From positions 1 through 64,000 of the forward strand of contig JAEUHI010000086.1 of NCBI GenBank assembly GCA_016795385.1: 64,000 nt of DNA, read 5' to 3'. The position numbers were made by a program, and so were the translations under genes. Every line of letters starts with the position of its first letter. Position 1 is the stretch's first letter. Under the pieces are notes generated by a model. That model saw only the letters and a program-made list of their open reading frames with translations, was not told where the DNA came from and made no database searches. This DNA comes from Verrucomicrobiales bacterium (GTDB taxonomy: Bacteria > Verrucomicrobiota > Verrucomicrobiia > Verrucomicrobiales > DEV007). Below are positions 35,188-44,176 of the stretch, piece by piece.

Positions 35188-36405
35188 ATGATCAATCTCA
35201 CCAAACTCTGGACCGGAGCGGCGCAGCCCGCCGACGGTCTCCGCTACGGCCAAGGCACGCACCCGCACCGCAGTGCCAACGCGCGCAAGCCCATCACCGT
35301 GTGGAACATCACCCGCACGTGCAACCTCCGCTGCGTCCACTGCTATTCCGATTCGAACGCGGCGAAATATCCGGGCGAGCTCACCTGGGAGGAGATGGAG
35401 AAAGTGGTCTCCGATCTCGCCGCCTACGAGGTGCCCTCCTTGCTGCTCTCGGGCGGCGAACCGATGATCCACCCGCGCTTCTTCGATCTCGTCGAGAGCG
35501 CCTCGTCCGCCGGACTCAAGCTGACGATCTCCACCAACGGCACCCTTATCACCGAGGAGAAGGCCGCCCTTCTCAAGGCCGCGCAGGTCGCCTACGTCGG
35601 CATCTCCCTCGACGGCATCGGCGAGATCCACGACCATTTCCGCCGCAAGGAAGGGGCCTTCGACGCGGCGGTGCGGGGCTTCCGCCACTGCCACGCGGTC
35701 GGGCAGAAGACCGGCCTGCGGCTCACCCTGACGAAACACAACGTCGAGAACATCGACTGCATCCTCGATTTCATCGAGGAGGAGGAGATCCAGCGCGTCT
35801 GTTTCTACCACCTCGTCCCGGCCGGGCGCGGCAGCGAGCTGCAGGTGCTCTCGCCCGAGGCCGCGCGCCGCGCCATCGACACCCTCATCGCCCGCGTCGA
35901 GACCTGGCACGCCCAGGGCGTCGACCGCGAGTTGCTCACCGTGACCCAGCCCGCCGACGGAGCCTACCTGCTCGTGCGGATGGAGCGGGAAAACCACCCC
36001 AACCTCGAGGAGGCAAGGCGGCTCCTGAAATGGAACGGCGGCGGGGCGAACAGCTCGGGACGCGGCATCGCCAACATCGACACCCAGGGCAACGTCCACC
36101 CCGATCAGTTCTGGCAGGATGTCCTCCTCGGCAACGTGAAGCTCCAGCCCTTCTCCGAAATCTGGGAAGGCCGCAATCCGGCCTCGGCCGAGACCCTCGC
36201 CTCGATCCGCTCGATCGGGCAACTCTCCTCCGAGGACCGCCAGGCGCGCCTCAGCGGTCCCTGCGCGGGCTGCCGTTGGTTCGGGATCTGCGGCGGCGGT
36301 TTCCGCACCCGGGCCGCCTTCGCCAACCACGGGGATCTCTGGGGCTCCGATCCCGGCTGTTATCTCCGGGAAGAAGAACGCCACCCCTCGCTCGCGATGG
36401 TGTAA
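35188..36405 (+). CDS. NirJ/AhbC-like radical SAM protein (tetrapyrrole biosynthesis)
   Basis: A 405-residue protein with CNLRCVHC (Cys 45, 49, 52), LLSGGEPM near 93 and the auxiliary-cluster tail CAGCRWFGICGGGFRTRA followed by DPGC. Overall it matches the NirJ/AhbC group: NirJ makes the ring changes that give haem d1, and AhbC removes acetate side chains of 12,18-didecarboxysirohaem. The nitrite reductase here is a copper enzyme that needs no haem d1, and no nirDLGH, nirF or nirE is visible, so AhbC-type haem b synthesis or another modification is possible. It is second in a three-gene operon ending in nnrS. Confidence 0.8.
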   Translation: MINLTKLWTGAAQPADGLRYGQGTHPHRSANARKPITVWNITRTCNLRCVHCYSDSNAAKYPGELTWEEMEKVVSDLAAYEVPSLLLSGGEPMIHPRFFDLVESASSAGLKLTISTNGTLITEEKAALLKAAQVAYVGISLDGIGEIHDHFRRKEGAFDAAVRGFRHCHAVGQKTGLRLTLTKHNVENIDCILDFIEEEEIQRVCFYHLVPAGRGSELQVLSPEAARRAIDTLIARVETWHAQGVDRELLTVTQPADGAYLLVRMERENHPNLEEARRLLKWNGGGANSSGRGIANIDTQGNVHPDQFWQDVLLGNVKLQPFSEIWEGRNPASAETLASIRSIGQLSSEDRQARLSGPCAGCRWFGICGGGFRTRAAFANHGDLWGSDPGCYLREEERHPSLAMV

Positions 36406-36445
36406 GGTCCCGGAGGAGGGCACCCCCGCGTGCCGCCGGTCCATC

Positions 36446-37645
36446 ATGAGTTTCCCCGCCTGCAAGCACCGCAAGCACAAGGCCAAAGGTCCCCGCAAGG
36501 ACGGCCTCGCCTGGCTCGCGGCGGAGCCCTACCGGCTCTTTTTCGCCAGCGGCACGGCCTGGGGCGTCGCCGGAGTGGCGCTGTGGCCGCTCTTCTACGC
36601 GAAACAGCTCTCCTACTTCCCGAATCTCGTCCATGCCCGCCTCATGATCGAGGCTTTCGGCGGCGCGTTCGTCGTCGGCTTCCTCGGCACGGCCGGTCCC
36701 CGCATGGCCACCGCGCCGAAGCTGACGCCGGCGGAGCTGCTCTGGCTCTTCGGCCTGCACCATGCCGGCGCGATCCTGCACCTGCGCCAGCAGCACGCCT
36801 GGGGCGATGCCTGTTTTGTCGCTTTGCTAGGGTCCTTGCTCCTCTGTCTCGTCGTCCGCGTGGCGAGATTCCGCAAGGAGGCGCCACCCCCGCAGATGCT
36901 GCTGGCGCTGACCGGCCTGATCTGCGGACTCGCCGGGACGATCCTCCATCTCACCGGGGCGAGCCTGCACGATCCCCAGCTCTACCGTCTCTCCAATCTT
37001 CTCCTCTACCAGGGCCTGCTGCTGCCCCCGGTACTCGGGATCGGCTCCTTCGTCTTCCCCCGGATGCTCGGCGGCGACTTCGGGGATCCTAAGACCGCGG
37101 CGCAAACCCGGGCGAAACTGCTCCGCGCCCTCGCCGCGGCCCTCCTGCTGGTGGGGAGCTTTATTCTCGAAGCCTACGGGCAGGTCGGGACGGGCTACGC
37201 GGTCCGCGCCATCGTCGCGGCCGGCTACCTGCTGCTGGAGGTGGACTGGAAAACGCGCCAGGGCGGCTCGCTCACGACCGGGCTTTTCTGGTCGCTCGCG
37301 ATCGGCTGGCTCGGCATCGTCCTCGCGCCCTTCCACTACGTGCAGCACGTCGCGATCGAGCACCTGCTCTACATCGGCGGATTCGGCATGCTGATGCTCG
37401 TCGTGGGCTCGCGAGTGCTCTTCGGACACAGCGGCGACCTCGAGGGTTTTTTCGCGAAGTCGTGGTGGGTGCGCTTCCTCATCCTCCTCGGCGTGCTCGC
37501 CGCGACGACCCGGGCCACTCCGGCCTGGGTACCCTCGACGACGGTGTCGCACCACATCTACGCGGCCTGGACCTGGGGGATCCTCGGTCTGCTCTGGCTA
37601 CTCTGGCACCGGCGACGGTTTGTCCAGCGTGATGAGGAGGATTGA
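36446..37645 (+). CDS. nnrS: NnrS-family haem/copper membrane protein
   Basis: A 399-residue protein with about twelve hydrophobic segments and the NnrS pattern: an N-terminal PYRLFFASG with early His/Phe, LLWLFGLHHAGAI, the LYRLSNLLLYQGLLLPPVLGIGSFVFPRML block, and conserved His in HYVQHVAIEHLLYIGGFG and TVSHHIYAAW. NnrS proteins protect cells against NO and are found with denitrification genes under FNR/NnrR-type control. The first 20 residues are Lys/Cys-rich (CKHRKHKAKG), an unusual cytoplasmic head. It ends 26 bases from the convergent ABC exporter genes. Confidence 0.88.
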   Translation: MSFPACKHRKHKAKGPRKDGLAWLAAEPYRLFFASGTAWGVAGVALWPLFYAKQLSYFPNLVHARLMIEAFGGAFVVGFLGTAGPRMATAPKLTPAELLWLFGLHHAGAILHLRQQHAWGDACFVALLGSLLLCLVVRVARFRKEAPPPQMLLALTGLICGLAGTILHLTGASLHDPQLYRLSNLLLYQGLLLPPVLGIGSFVFPRMLGGDFGDPKTAAQTRAKLLRALAAALLLVGSFILEAYGQVGTGYAVRAIVAAGYLLLEVDWKTRQGGSLTTGLFWSLAIGWLGIVLAPFHYVQHVAIEHLLYIGGFGMLMLVVGSRVLFGHSGDLEGFFAKSWWVRFLILLGVLAATTRATPAWVPSTTVSHHIYAAWTWGILGLLWLLWHRRRFVQRDEED

Positions 37646-37671
37646 TTCTCCCGGATGGAGTGCGGAAAAGA

Positions 37672-38391
37672 TCAAGCCTCCGGCGCGGCAGACCCATTCT
37701 TCCGGCACTGGATCGCACCATCCTCGACATCCAAAATCCGGTCGAAGACATCCAGGGTCCGGTGATCGTGGGTGACGACGAGGACCCCGGCACCTCGCTC
37801 GTGGGCAATCCTGGCGAAGAGCTCCATCACCTGGCGGCCGCGGGTGCTGTCGAGTGCGGCGGTCGGCTCGTCGGCGAGGATGAGCGTGGGATCGTTCGCA
37901 AGGGCGCGCGCCACCGCCACCCGCTGCTGTTCGCCGCCCGAGAGAGCCGCCGGGAGATTCCTCGCCCGCTCTTCGACATCGAGGTATCCGAGCAGTTCGA
38001 GGGCGCGCGTCCGGGCCGCCCAGGGCGCGACGTCGTTGACTTCCATGGCGATCTGCACGTTTTCCAAGGCAGTGAGAAAAGGGATGAGATTCGCCTTTTG
38101 AAAGACGAAGCCGAGGTGGCGACGACGGAAGGCGCGCAGATCGACAAGGGCGCGGGGGCCGTCCAGCACCGCCTCTCCATTGATCGTGATGCGGCCGCTC
38201 GTCGGCGGGTTGATCAAAGCCATCGCCGTGAGCAGGGTGGACTTCCCCGACCCGCTCGGTCCGAGCAGGCCGACGATCTCGCCCCGCGCGATCTCAAGAG
38301 AGGCATCCCGCACCGCGACGACCTCGGTGTGGCCGCTGCCGTAGACTTTCCGCAGGTGCTCGACGGTGATGGCGGGGGCGGTGATGTTCAT
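37672..38391 (-). CDS. ABC transporter ATP-binding protein (DevA/LolD type)
   Basis: A 239-residue ATPase with Walker A GPSGSGKS (44-51), Q-loop in FVFQKANLIPF, signature LSGGEQQRVAVARAL, Walker B LILADEPTAALDS and switch His in VVTHDHR. It powers the MacB/DevC-like permease whose gene overlaps its start (ATGA at 38388-38391). Together with the HlyD-type adaptor this is a DevBCA-like three-gene exporter, normally moving lipids, siderophores or peptides through an outer-membrane channel. No TolC gene is nearby. A longer in-frame start at 38826 would run through the permease gene and is rejected. Confidence 0.88.
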   Translation of the reverse strand: MNITAPAITVEHLRKVYGSGHTEVVAVRDASLEIARGEIVGLLGPSGSGKSTLLTAMALINPPTSGRITINGEAVLDGPRALVDLRAFRRRHLGFVFQKANLIPFLTALENVQIAMEVNDVAPWAARTRALELLGYLDVEERARNLPAALSGGEQQRVAVARALANDPTLILADEPTAALDSTRGRQVMELFARIAHERGAGVLVVTHDHRTLDVFDRILDVEDGAIQCRKNGSAAPEA

Positions 38392-39602
38392 GCGGCGAGG
38401 ACGGTGTTCGGCTCGACCCGCATCGCCTTCCAAATGCCGAGAAAGCTCGCGAGGGTGGAGATGACGAGGACGATCACGGCGAGGCTGGCGAGATCCGCCG
38501 GGGTGACGAGGACGAGCCTCGGGAAGCGAGGGAAGGCATACCGGCCCCACCACCACGCCAGCGCATAACCTCCGGCACCCATGAGGAGTGCCTGCTGCAG
38601 AATCAGTGCGACGATCACCGGATTGCGCGCACCGATCAGCTTGAGCAGCGCGATGTCGCGAACCTTGTCGAGGGTGAGGGTGTAGACGATCAGCGCGATG
38701 ATGATCGTCGAGATCACGATGAGCAGGGCACGAAAGAGACCGAGCTGCCGCCGCGCCTTGTCCACCATCCCGGAGAGGAGGAGCTCTCTCTGTTCCTCGG
38801 TCGAATAGACGGTGACGTCCGGCCACGTCCCGAAGGTCCGGCGCACCGCTTCCGGATCCGCCCCCGGAGCGAGCGAGACGAGCACCGCGCTGATCTGCGT
38901 TCCCCCCAGGGCTGGAATGCCGCTCACGAGCCCCTCGGCGCGATCAAGGAGCTGCGGCTGGAGCCGGCCCAGATCGACCGCCTCGACCCGGGCACGTCGG
39001 GCGGCTCGCTCCAACCGGATCGCCTCGCCGGGCTGGTCGAACTGGATCGCCATCGCATCCGCCACCGTGAAAAACGCGAGACCGTCCCCGCCCGAGCCGA
39101 CCATGCCGCGGGTCAGTCCGACCACTTCGTAGAGATCCTTGCCGAGCCGGACGCTCGCGCCGAGCGGGAGCTGCAGCGAAGTATCCGCGATCATTTCGTA
39201 ATGCGACCGTCCCAAAGGCCGCCCTGCCACGAGCGGCACCCATTCGCCCCGATCCTCCGGCCAGGACAATCCCTGGACGACCATCCGCAGCGGCCGACCC
39301 TGGTATTCGCGCTGGATCGTGTGCGAGACAAAGCGCCGCGCCTCCGCCACGCCGGGGACGGCCCGGGCGCGGTCCTCCAGCGAGCCGGAGATCCGCGACA
39401 CCTCCGCAAAGGGGCCGCGAGTCCGCCCCTGCACGATCCAGAGATCGGCATCCACCGTGTCAACCAGCAAAGTAGCTTCGTGGATGAGACCGCGGTAGAT
39501 CCCGCCCATGCCCATGACGATCATGAGGAGCAGGCCGATCCCAACCGTAGTGAAGGCAAAGCGACCCGCACTGTGCCGGATGTCGCGGACTGCAAGATTC
39601 AT
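38388..39602 (-). CDS. FtsX-like ABC permease (DevC/MacB type)
   Basis: A 404-residue permease: an N-terminal helix (about 15-37, FTTVGIGLLLMIVMGMGG), a large periplasmic domain (about 40-270) and three C-terminal helices (about 285-305, 330-355, 365-395; ALLIVISTIIIALIVYTL), the FtsX topology. The cytoplasmic loop KVRDIALLKLIGA is the usual coupling region. Its start overlaps the adaptor stop (ATGA) and its stop overlaps the ATPase start, so all three are tightly coupled. The cargo is unknown; neighbours are NO-related genes. Confidence 0.85.
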   Translation of the reverse strand: MNLAVRDIRHSAGRFAFTTVGIGLLLMIVMGMGGIYRGLIHEATLLVDTVDADLWIVQGRTRGPFAEVSRISGSLEDRARAVPGVAEARRFVSHTIQREYQGRPLRMVVQGLSWPEDRGEWVPLVAGRPLGRSHYEMIADTSLQLPLGASVRLGKDLYEVVGLTRGMVGSGGDGLAFFTVADAMAIQFDQPGEAIRLERAARRARVEAVDLGRLQPQLLDRAEGLVSGIPALGGTQISAVLVSLAPGADPEAVRRTFGTWPDVTVYSTEEQRELLLSGMVDKARRQLGLFRALLIVISTIIIALIVYTLTLDKVRDIALLKLIGARNPVIVALILQQALLMGAGGYALAWWWGRYAFPRFPRLVLVTPADLASLAVIVLVISTLASFLGIWKAMRVEPNTVLAA

Positions 39603-40756
39603 GGCAAGGGTCGGATGCGCTGTCCGTCGGAGAGTTTACCCTTCTCCCCGGCCGACGGACGCAGCACTTGTTCGCCCGCCTGCAGCCCCCCGGTGACGGA
39701 GACCATCTCCGCGCCACTTCCTCCGAGCGACACTTCGCGCCACCGCGCCCGGCCCGATTCGTTTACGTGGACGCCCGGGCTGCCCTCATCCCATCCGAGA
39801 TAGGCCGAGGGCAGCAGCACGGTATCTTCGATCCGGCCGGTTTCGATGAAGACCTCGGCGCGTTGCCCGATGGTCCAGTTCGCCGGCAATTCCGTCACCC
39901 GGACATCGACAAGGAATTCGCGCGTTTCGCGGTCCATCTCGCGACCGAGCCTCGAGACCTGCCCGGGGTAGGCGCGCCCCGGCTCCGAGCGGAACAGGAT
40001 GCGCGCGGGCTGCCCGACGGCGAGCGAGGCCATCCCCGTTTCATCCACCCAGGCGCTGACCCAGAGCTCGTCGAGGGAGATGATCTGCAACAGGGAGGCG
40101 CCCGGCACCAGGACATCACCCGGATCCCGGTCGCGCCGGATCACGAGCCCTTTGTAGGGACTGCGGATCTCGGTGAAGGCGAGCCATTCTTTCCGGAAAA
40201 GCAACGTCTTCTCCGCCACCCCCACCTGCGCGCCCGCTTCGGCGATGGCGGCCTGGGAGCGGACCCGGTCCGCCTCCGCGACCCGCAGCGCCTCGGCCGC
40301 CTTGTCCGCGTCCGAACGCGCGACCGACCCGGAGCCGGCCAGGACTTGCTTGCGATCATGGTCTAGCTTCGCCTGCGCGAGGACCGCCTCCGATCTGGCC
40401 TGATCCGCCTCGACCCTCGCGAGGGATTGTTTGGCCGCCGCGAGAGACGCCTCGGCGATGGCCACCTGCTGCCGCGACTCCGCGTCGTCGAGCCGCGCGA
40501 GGAGCTGTCCCGCCTCTACCGTGTCGCCCTGATCAACGAGCACCTCGGCGAGCCGCTCCTGGATGCGCACGCTGATCGTCGTTTTTACCCGCGCCTCCAG
40601 CGTCCCGGTACCCAGGGCTTCGACCGCCAGATCCCCCGATTCGACGGCATGTATCTGGACGGGCGTCTGCACGACCTTGAGTCGGAAAAATACGAACGCG
40701 ACCGCGCCAAGCAGCAGCAGGAGGGTGAGAACCAAACGAAGCCGCGGACTATTCAT
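39599..40756 (-). CDS. HlyD/DevB-type periplasmic adaptor
   Basis: A 385-residue membrane-fusion protein: N-terminal anchor helix (8-27), lipoyl halves around a long coiled-coil hairpin (about 80-190; repeated AEASLAAAKQSLARVEADQARSE and ADKAAEALRVAEADRVRSQ), a beta-barrel (SLDELWVSAWVDETGMASL) and a membrane-proximal domain. It bridges the inner-membrane permease to an outer-membrane channel. It is the first gene of the exporter operon; about 125 bases separate it from the Rrf2 gene upstream on the same strand. Confidence 0.85.
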   Translation of the reverse strand: MNSPRLRLVLTLLLLLGAVAFVFFRLKVVQTPVQIHAVESGDLAVEALGTGTLEARVKTTISVRIQERLAEVLVDQGDTVEAGQLLARLDDAESRQQVAIAEASLAAAKQSLARVEADQARSEAVLAQAKLDHDRKQVLAGSGSVARSDADKAAEALRVAEADRVRSQAAIAEAGAQVGVAEKTLLFRKEWLAFTEIRSPYKGLVIRRDRDPGDVLVPGASLLQIISLDELWVSAWVDETGMASLAVGQPARILFRSEPGRAYPGQVSRLGREMDRETREFLVDVRVTELPANWTIGQRAEVFIETGRIEDTVLLPSAYLGWDEGSPGVHVNESGRARWREVSLGGSGAEMVSVTGGLQAGEQVLRPSAGEKGKLSDGQRIRPLP

Positions 40757-40881
40757 CGGAAGGAAAAAGAAGAGATTCGCGCGCGCCCCGGAGTTTGGTC
40801 AAGAGCGGATGAACGCGGCACGCGATCGACCCGCAGGTCTCCCAAGCCGGGAGGACCGCAAAATTGACCGAACCGCCGCTC

Positions 40882-41301
40882 TTATTCTACCAACCCGACC
40901 ATCTCCGGCGCAAAGACGGAGAGCCGGGTGTTCTCGAGAAAGGCGCGGCTCCTTTCCTGCAGGGAAAGCAAGGACTCGTGCAAGGGGCAGGGTTCGCCGT
41001 GGCCGCACCAGCCCTGGCCGAATGGACAGAGCGAGGGCGGCTCGGTCTGCTCGAAGAGCGCGACGATGCCGAGCAGGTTGATCTCGGCGGGATCTTTGGC
41101 CAACTGATACCCGCCCCCCGGCCCGGGCTGCCCGCGCACCAGGCCCGCCGCGGAGAGCTGGGTGAGCAATTTCGCGGTGAGGGCGTGCGAGATCTTTCTC
41201 GACTCCGCGATCTCCGCCGACCCCGCCACCTCGCCCGGACGCGCGGCGAGGTAACTCATCACGGCGATGGCATTCGAGGCGGTTTTTCCGTAGACGAACA
41301 T
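40882..41301 (-). CDS. Rrf2-family Fe-S regulator, NsrR-like
   Basis: A 139-residue Rrf2 regulator: winged helix in residues 1-75 (ISHALTAKLLTQLSAAGLV, then GPGGGYQL) and three cysteines at 92, 99 and 105 (LCPFGQGWCGHGEPC). That is close to the three-cysteine cluster site of NsrR (91, 96, 102 in E. coli), where a nitrosylated cluster loses DNA binding. The first spacing is two residues longer, so it may be an NsrR-like paralogue. It lies 21 bases after the RIC/ScdA gene, a typical NsrR target, so autoregulated NO sensing is likely. Confidence 0.8.
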   Translation of the reverse strand: MFVYGKTASNAIAVMSYLAARPGEVAGSAEIAESRKISHALTAKLLTQLSAAGLVRGQPGPGGGYQLAKDPAEINLLGIVALFEQTEPPSLCPFGQGWCGHGEPCPLHESLLSLQERSRAFLENTRLSVFAPEMVGLVE

Positions 41302-41322
41302 GGTGCGGAGAGTGGGATACAG

Positions 41323-42048
41323 TCAAACACGTCCCGCGGCAAGCACTTCGGCGGCGGGAAAGAGCACGTGATTCTCGAGATGGATATGGCGGTGGAGGTC
41401 TTCCTCAAGCTCGGCGAGCCCCGCAAAGAGGGCGCGGTAGGTGTTGCAGGCGTCGGCGGGTGGATTGTAGTCACGCGTCAGTTCGCGGAGCCGCGCGAGG
41501 TCGTCGCCGGCGTCCTCATGTTCGCGCAGCATGCAGGCGATCGGCCCGTCGAGCGGCATCGCACCGCCGCCTGCCGCCATCGCCCGGATCGCGGGAAAGA
41601 GCACCTGCTCCTCCTTCATCATGTGGCCGTCGAGTTCGAGATAGAGGGCGTTGAAGACCTCGTAAACCCGGACGAGTGAAGGCGTGTGGCCGCCGTGCAC
41701 CTTGGCGACGCGCTGCGCCATCGCCTGGAGGCGCGGCAGTTCGCTTCGGAGAAAAGCGTGATGCCGGGCGACGATGTAATCGGCGAGTTCGGCCGGAGGA
41801 AGGGTTGCCGGATTGTTTCCCGTGCCGGAAGGCTGGCTCGACTCGGCCTCGAGTTGTTCGATCACCGTCTCCAGCGGCACGGAGCGTCTCCGACAGGCTT
41901 CGGTCAGGGTGGTGCCTCCCTGGCAACAGAAGTCGATGCCGAAGGACTGGAATATCCGGGAACGGCCCGGTCGTTCGGCGACCAACTCGCCGACAGTGCG
42001 CCCGGCAAGCGGTGTGCCGGAGGGGGAAACAAGGACTGGATGTTTCAT
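41323..42048 (-). CDS. scdA: Iron-sulfur cluster repair di-iron protein (RIC/ScdA/YtfE)
   Basis: A 241-residue protein. The N-terminal ScdA_N domain (about 15-75) has the adjacent cysteines Cys41-Cys42 in GIDFCCQGG. The hemerythrin-like domain (about 95-240) has the His/Glu ligands of a di-iron centre (ARHHAFLR; GGHTPSLV; DGHMMKEEQVLFP; LREHEDAGDD; HIHLENHVLFP). RIC proteins repair Fe-S clusters damaged by NO. The ATG at 42048 is chosen over the longer frame to 42258 because the domain starts there. It is cotranscribed with the Rrf2 gene and divergent from cassette 1; the shared 104-base spacer has a repeat-rich operator candidate. Confidence 0.9.
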   Translation of the reverse strand: MKHPVLVSPSGTPLAGRTVGELVAERPGRSRIFQSFGIDFCCQGGTTLTEACRRRSVPLETVIEQLEAESSQPSGTGNNPATLPPAELADYIVARHHAFLRSELPRLQAMAQRVAKVHGGHTPSLVRVYEVFNALYLELDGHMMKEEQVLFPAIRAMAAGGGAMPLDGPIACMLREHEDAGDDLARLRELTRDYNPPADACNTYRALFAGLAELEEDLHRHIHLENHVLFPAAEVLAAGRV

Positions 42049-42068
42049 GACAGAGTCAGTCTGGAGGC

Positions 42069-42100
42069 AAAAGAGGGTCTTATCAAGAATAAAAGAGGGT
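42069..42100. promoter_or_regulatory. Operator candidate between scdA and cassette 1
   Basis: AAAAGAGGGT occurs twice exactly (42069-42078 and 42091-42100), 22 bases apart (two helical turns), and frames the dyad TTATCAAGAATAA (42080-42092). It is in the 104-base divergent spacer. I infer binding by the Rrf2 regulator or another NO-responsive factor. Confidence 0.4.
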
Positions 42101-42152
42101 TTTTTCGTCTTTTCGCTTGCGCTCCCGTTTTTGGCCCCTACGGTAGTCTCCC

Positions 42153-44147
42153 ATGAAACCGGATCCACTCTCATCCGGACGGCCTGAGGCCCGATCGTGC
42201 ATCGCCGTTTCCGGGGAATCGCACCCGGCACGGATTCCACACCGACCGTTTTTCCCAATTCGTGGGATCGTCATCGCCGGATGCCTCCTGACGGGCCTGT
42301 CTCAAGCCGCCGATACCGGGAAGCCGGCCCCGACACCGGAGCCGAAACCCGCGCCCGCCTCGGCCAAGTCGAATGCCACACCCGCGCCGAAGGCCCTGCC
42401 TCCGGCAAAGCCGGCCGCGCTTTCGGCTCCGGTGGACAAGGCGAAACCCGCACCCGCCAAACCGGCTTCCGTTCCGCCCAAAGCGGAAACGAAACCGGCT
42501 CCGGCCAAGGTCGCGACGGCGGCCACGCCCCGCCCTTCCCCCGCGAGTCCCTTCGAGAGTCCAGCCGCCTTGAAGACGGAGAGCCGGATCGACCAGCTCG
42601 TGATGGCACGGCTGAAGCCCCTCGGGGTGCGCCCGGCCCTTTGTTCGGATGCCGTCTTCGTCCGGCGCGTCTACCTCGACGTCACCGGCACGCTGCCGAC
42701 CGCGGCCGAGGCAAAGGCCTTCATCGACGATCCTGACACGGCCACCAAAAGGACACGTCTCGTCGACCGGCTCCTCGCGAGCGACGAATTCGCGGTCTAC
42801 TGGGGCATGAAGTGGGGCGACCTCCTCCGCATCAAGGCCGAGTTTCCCATCAACCTCTGGCCGAACGCGGCGCAGCTCTACCATCGCTGGGTCGTTTCCT
42901 CCCTCAAGGAAAACAAGCCCTGTGATGAATTCGTCCGCGAGATGCTCATCTCGAGCGGCAGCAATTTCCGCGTCGGTCCGGTCAACTTCTACCGCGCCAT
43001 GCCCGACCGCAGCCCCGAAGGGATCGCCTCCGTCGTCGCCCTCACCTTCATGGGCACCCGCACCGAATCCTGGCCGAAAGAGAAGCTCGCCGGGATGTCG
43101 GCCTTCTTCGCCCAGATCGGCTACAAGCCGACGAGCGAGTGGAAGGAGGAATATGTCTTCTGGGATCCCATCGGCACGCACACCATCGCCGGAAACGTCG
43201 CACCGGGCCGGGCGAAGGTGGAGGAAATCGGCACGACCCTGGCCGCCGACGTCGCCGTGGCGGGGCCGAAGGCATTTCCCATGGCGGCGGTTTTTCCCGA
43301 TGGCAAGGCGGTCAAACTCTCCCCCGACCGCGATCCCCGGGAGGTCTTCGCCGACTGGCTCCTCGCCCCGGGGAATCCCTGGTTCGCGCGGAGCCTCTCC
43401 AACCGGGTCTGGTCGTGGTTTCTCGGACGCGGCATCGTCCACGAGCCCGACGACCTCCGCCCTGACAATCCTCCCTCGAATCCCGAACTGCTCGCTTATC
43501 TGGAAAAGGAATTCGTCGCCTCGAAATACAACCTGCGCCATCTCTACCGTCTCATCCTGAATTCGGAGACCTACCAATTCTCCTCCCTCGCCAAATCCAC
43601 CAAACCGGAGGTCGCGGCGCAGTTCGGGAGCTACCCCTTGCGACGGCTCGAGGCCGAGGTGCTCATCGACGCGATCAACCGCATCACCGGAACCTCCGAA
43701 CTCTACACCAGCCCGATTCCCGAACCCTTCACCTACATCCCCCAGGGCCAACCCTCCGTCGCGATCGGCGATGGCAGCATCACGAGCCCCTTCCTCGCGC
43801 TCTTCGGCCGCTCCGCCCGCGCCACCGGCACCGAGGACGAACGTTCCAACCAGGTCGTCGCCGCGCAATGGCTCCACCTCCTCAACTCGAGTCAGATCCA
43901 GGAGAAACTGGACCGCGGCCCCGCCCTCAAGGCACTTCTCCAGTCGAAACGGCCGCCGCGCGAAATGATCACGGAACTCTATCTCACGATCCTCTCGCGC
44001 CATCCCACGGCGGAGGAGATGGCCCGGGCCAAAACCTATTGCGGCATCGGTGCCGGCGACAAACCCGGAAAGGGAACGCGGGCCGAGCATTGGAGCGACC
44101 TCGGCTGGGCGCTTCTCAACAGCAGTGAATTCCTCTTCCGCCACTGA
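42153..44147 (+). CDS. DUF1549/DUF1553 protein without cytochrome domain, cassette 1
   Basis: A 664-residue exported protein: a signal segment (about 36-53, IRGIVIAGCLLTGLSQA), a Pro/Ala/Lys-rich linker (54-140), DUF1549 (about 148-340; RIDQLVMARL, RRVYLDVTGTLPT, WGMKWGDLLR) and DUF1553 (about 400-660; RSLSNRVWSWFLGRGI, YPLRRLEAEVLIDAI). In PVC bacteria these domains usually follow a PSCyt1 cytochrome domain with a haem motif. Here there is no CxxCH; the linker takes its place. Function is unknown. It begins a three-gene cassette (DUF1501 gene 29 bases on). Confidence 0.8.
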   Translation: MKPDPLSSGRPEARSCIAVSGESHPARIPHRPFFPIRGIVIAGCLLTGLSQAADTGKPAPTPEPKPAPASAKSNATPAPKALPPAKPAALSAPVDKAKPAPAKPASVPPKAETKPAPAKVATAATPRPSPASPFESPAALKTESRIDQLVMARLKPLGVRPALCSDAVFVRRVYLDVTGTLPTAAEAKAFIDDPDTATKRTRLVDRLLASDEFAVYWGMKWGDLLRIKAEFPINLWPNAAQLYHRWVVSSLKENKPCDEFVREMLISSGSNFRVGPVNFYRAMPDRSPEGIASVVALTFMGTRTESWPKEKLAGMSAFFAQIGYKPTSEWKEEYVFWDPIGTHTIAGNVAPGRAKVEEIGTTLAADVAVAGPKAFPMAAVFPDGKAVKLSPDRDPREVFADWLLAPGNPWFARSLSNRVWSWFLGRGIVHEPDDLRPDNPPSNPELLAYLEKEFVASKYNLRHLYRLILNSETYQFSSLAKSTKPEVAAQFGSYPLRRLEAEVLIDAINRITGTSELYTSPIPEPFTYIPQGQPSVAIGDGSITSPFLALFGRSARATGTEDERSNQVVAAQWLHLLNSSQIQEKLDRGPALKALLQSKRPPREMITELYLTILSRHPTAEEMARAKTYCGIGAGDKPGKGTRAEHWSDLGWALLNSSEFLFRH

Positions 44148-44176
44148 GGCGGAACCACCCCGAAGTCGACACGATC

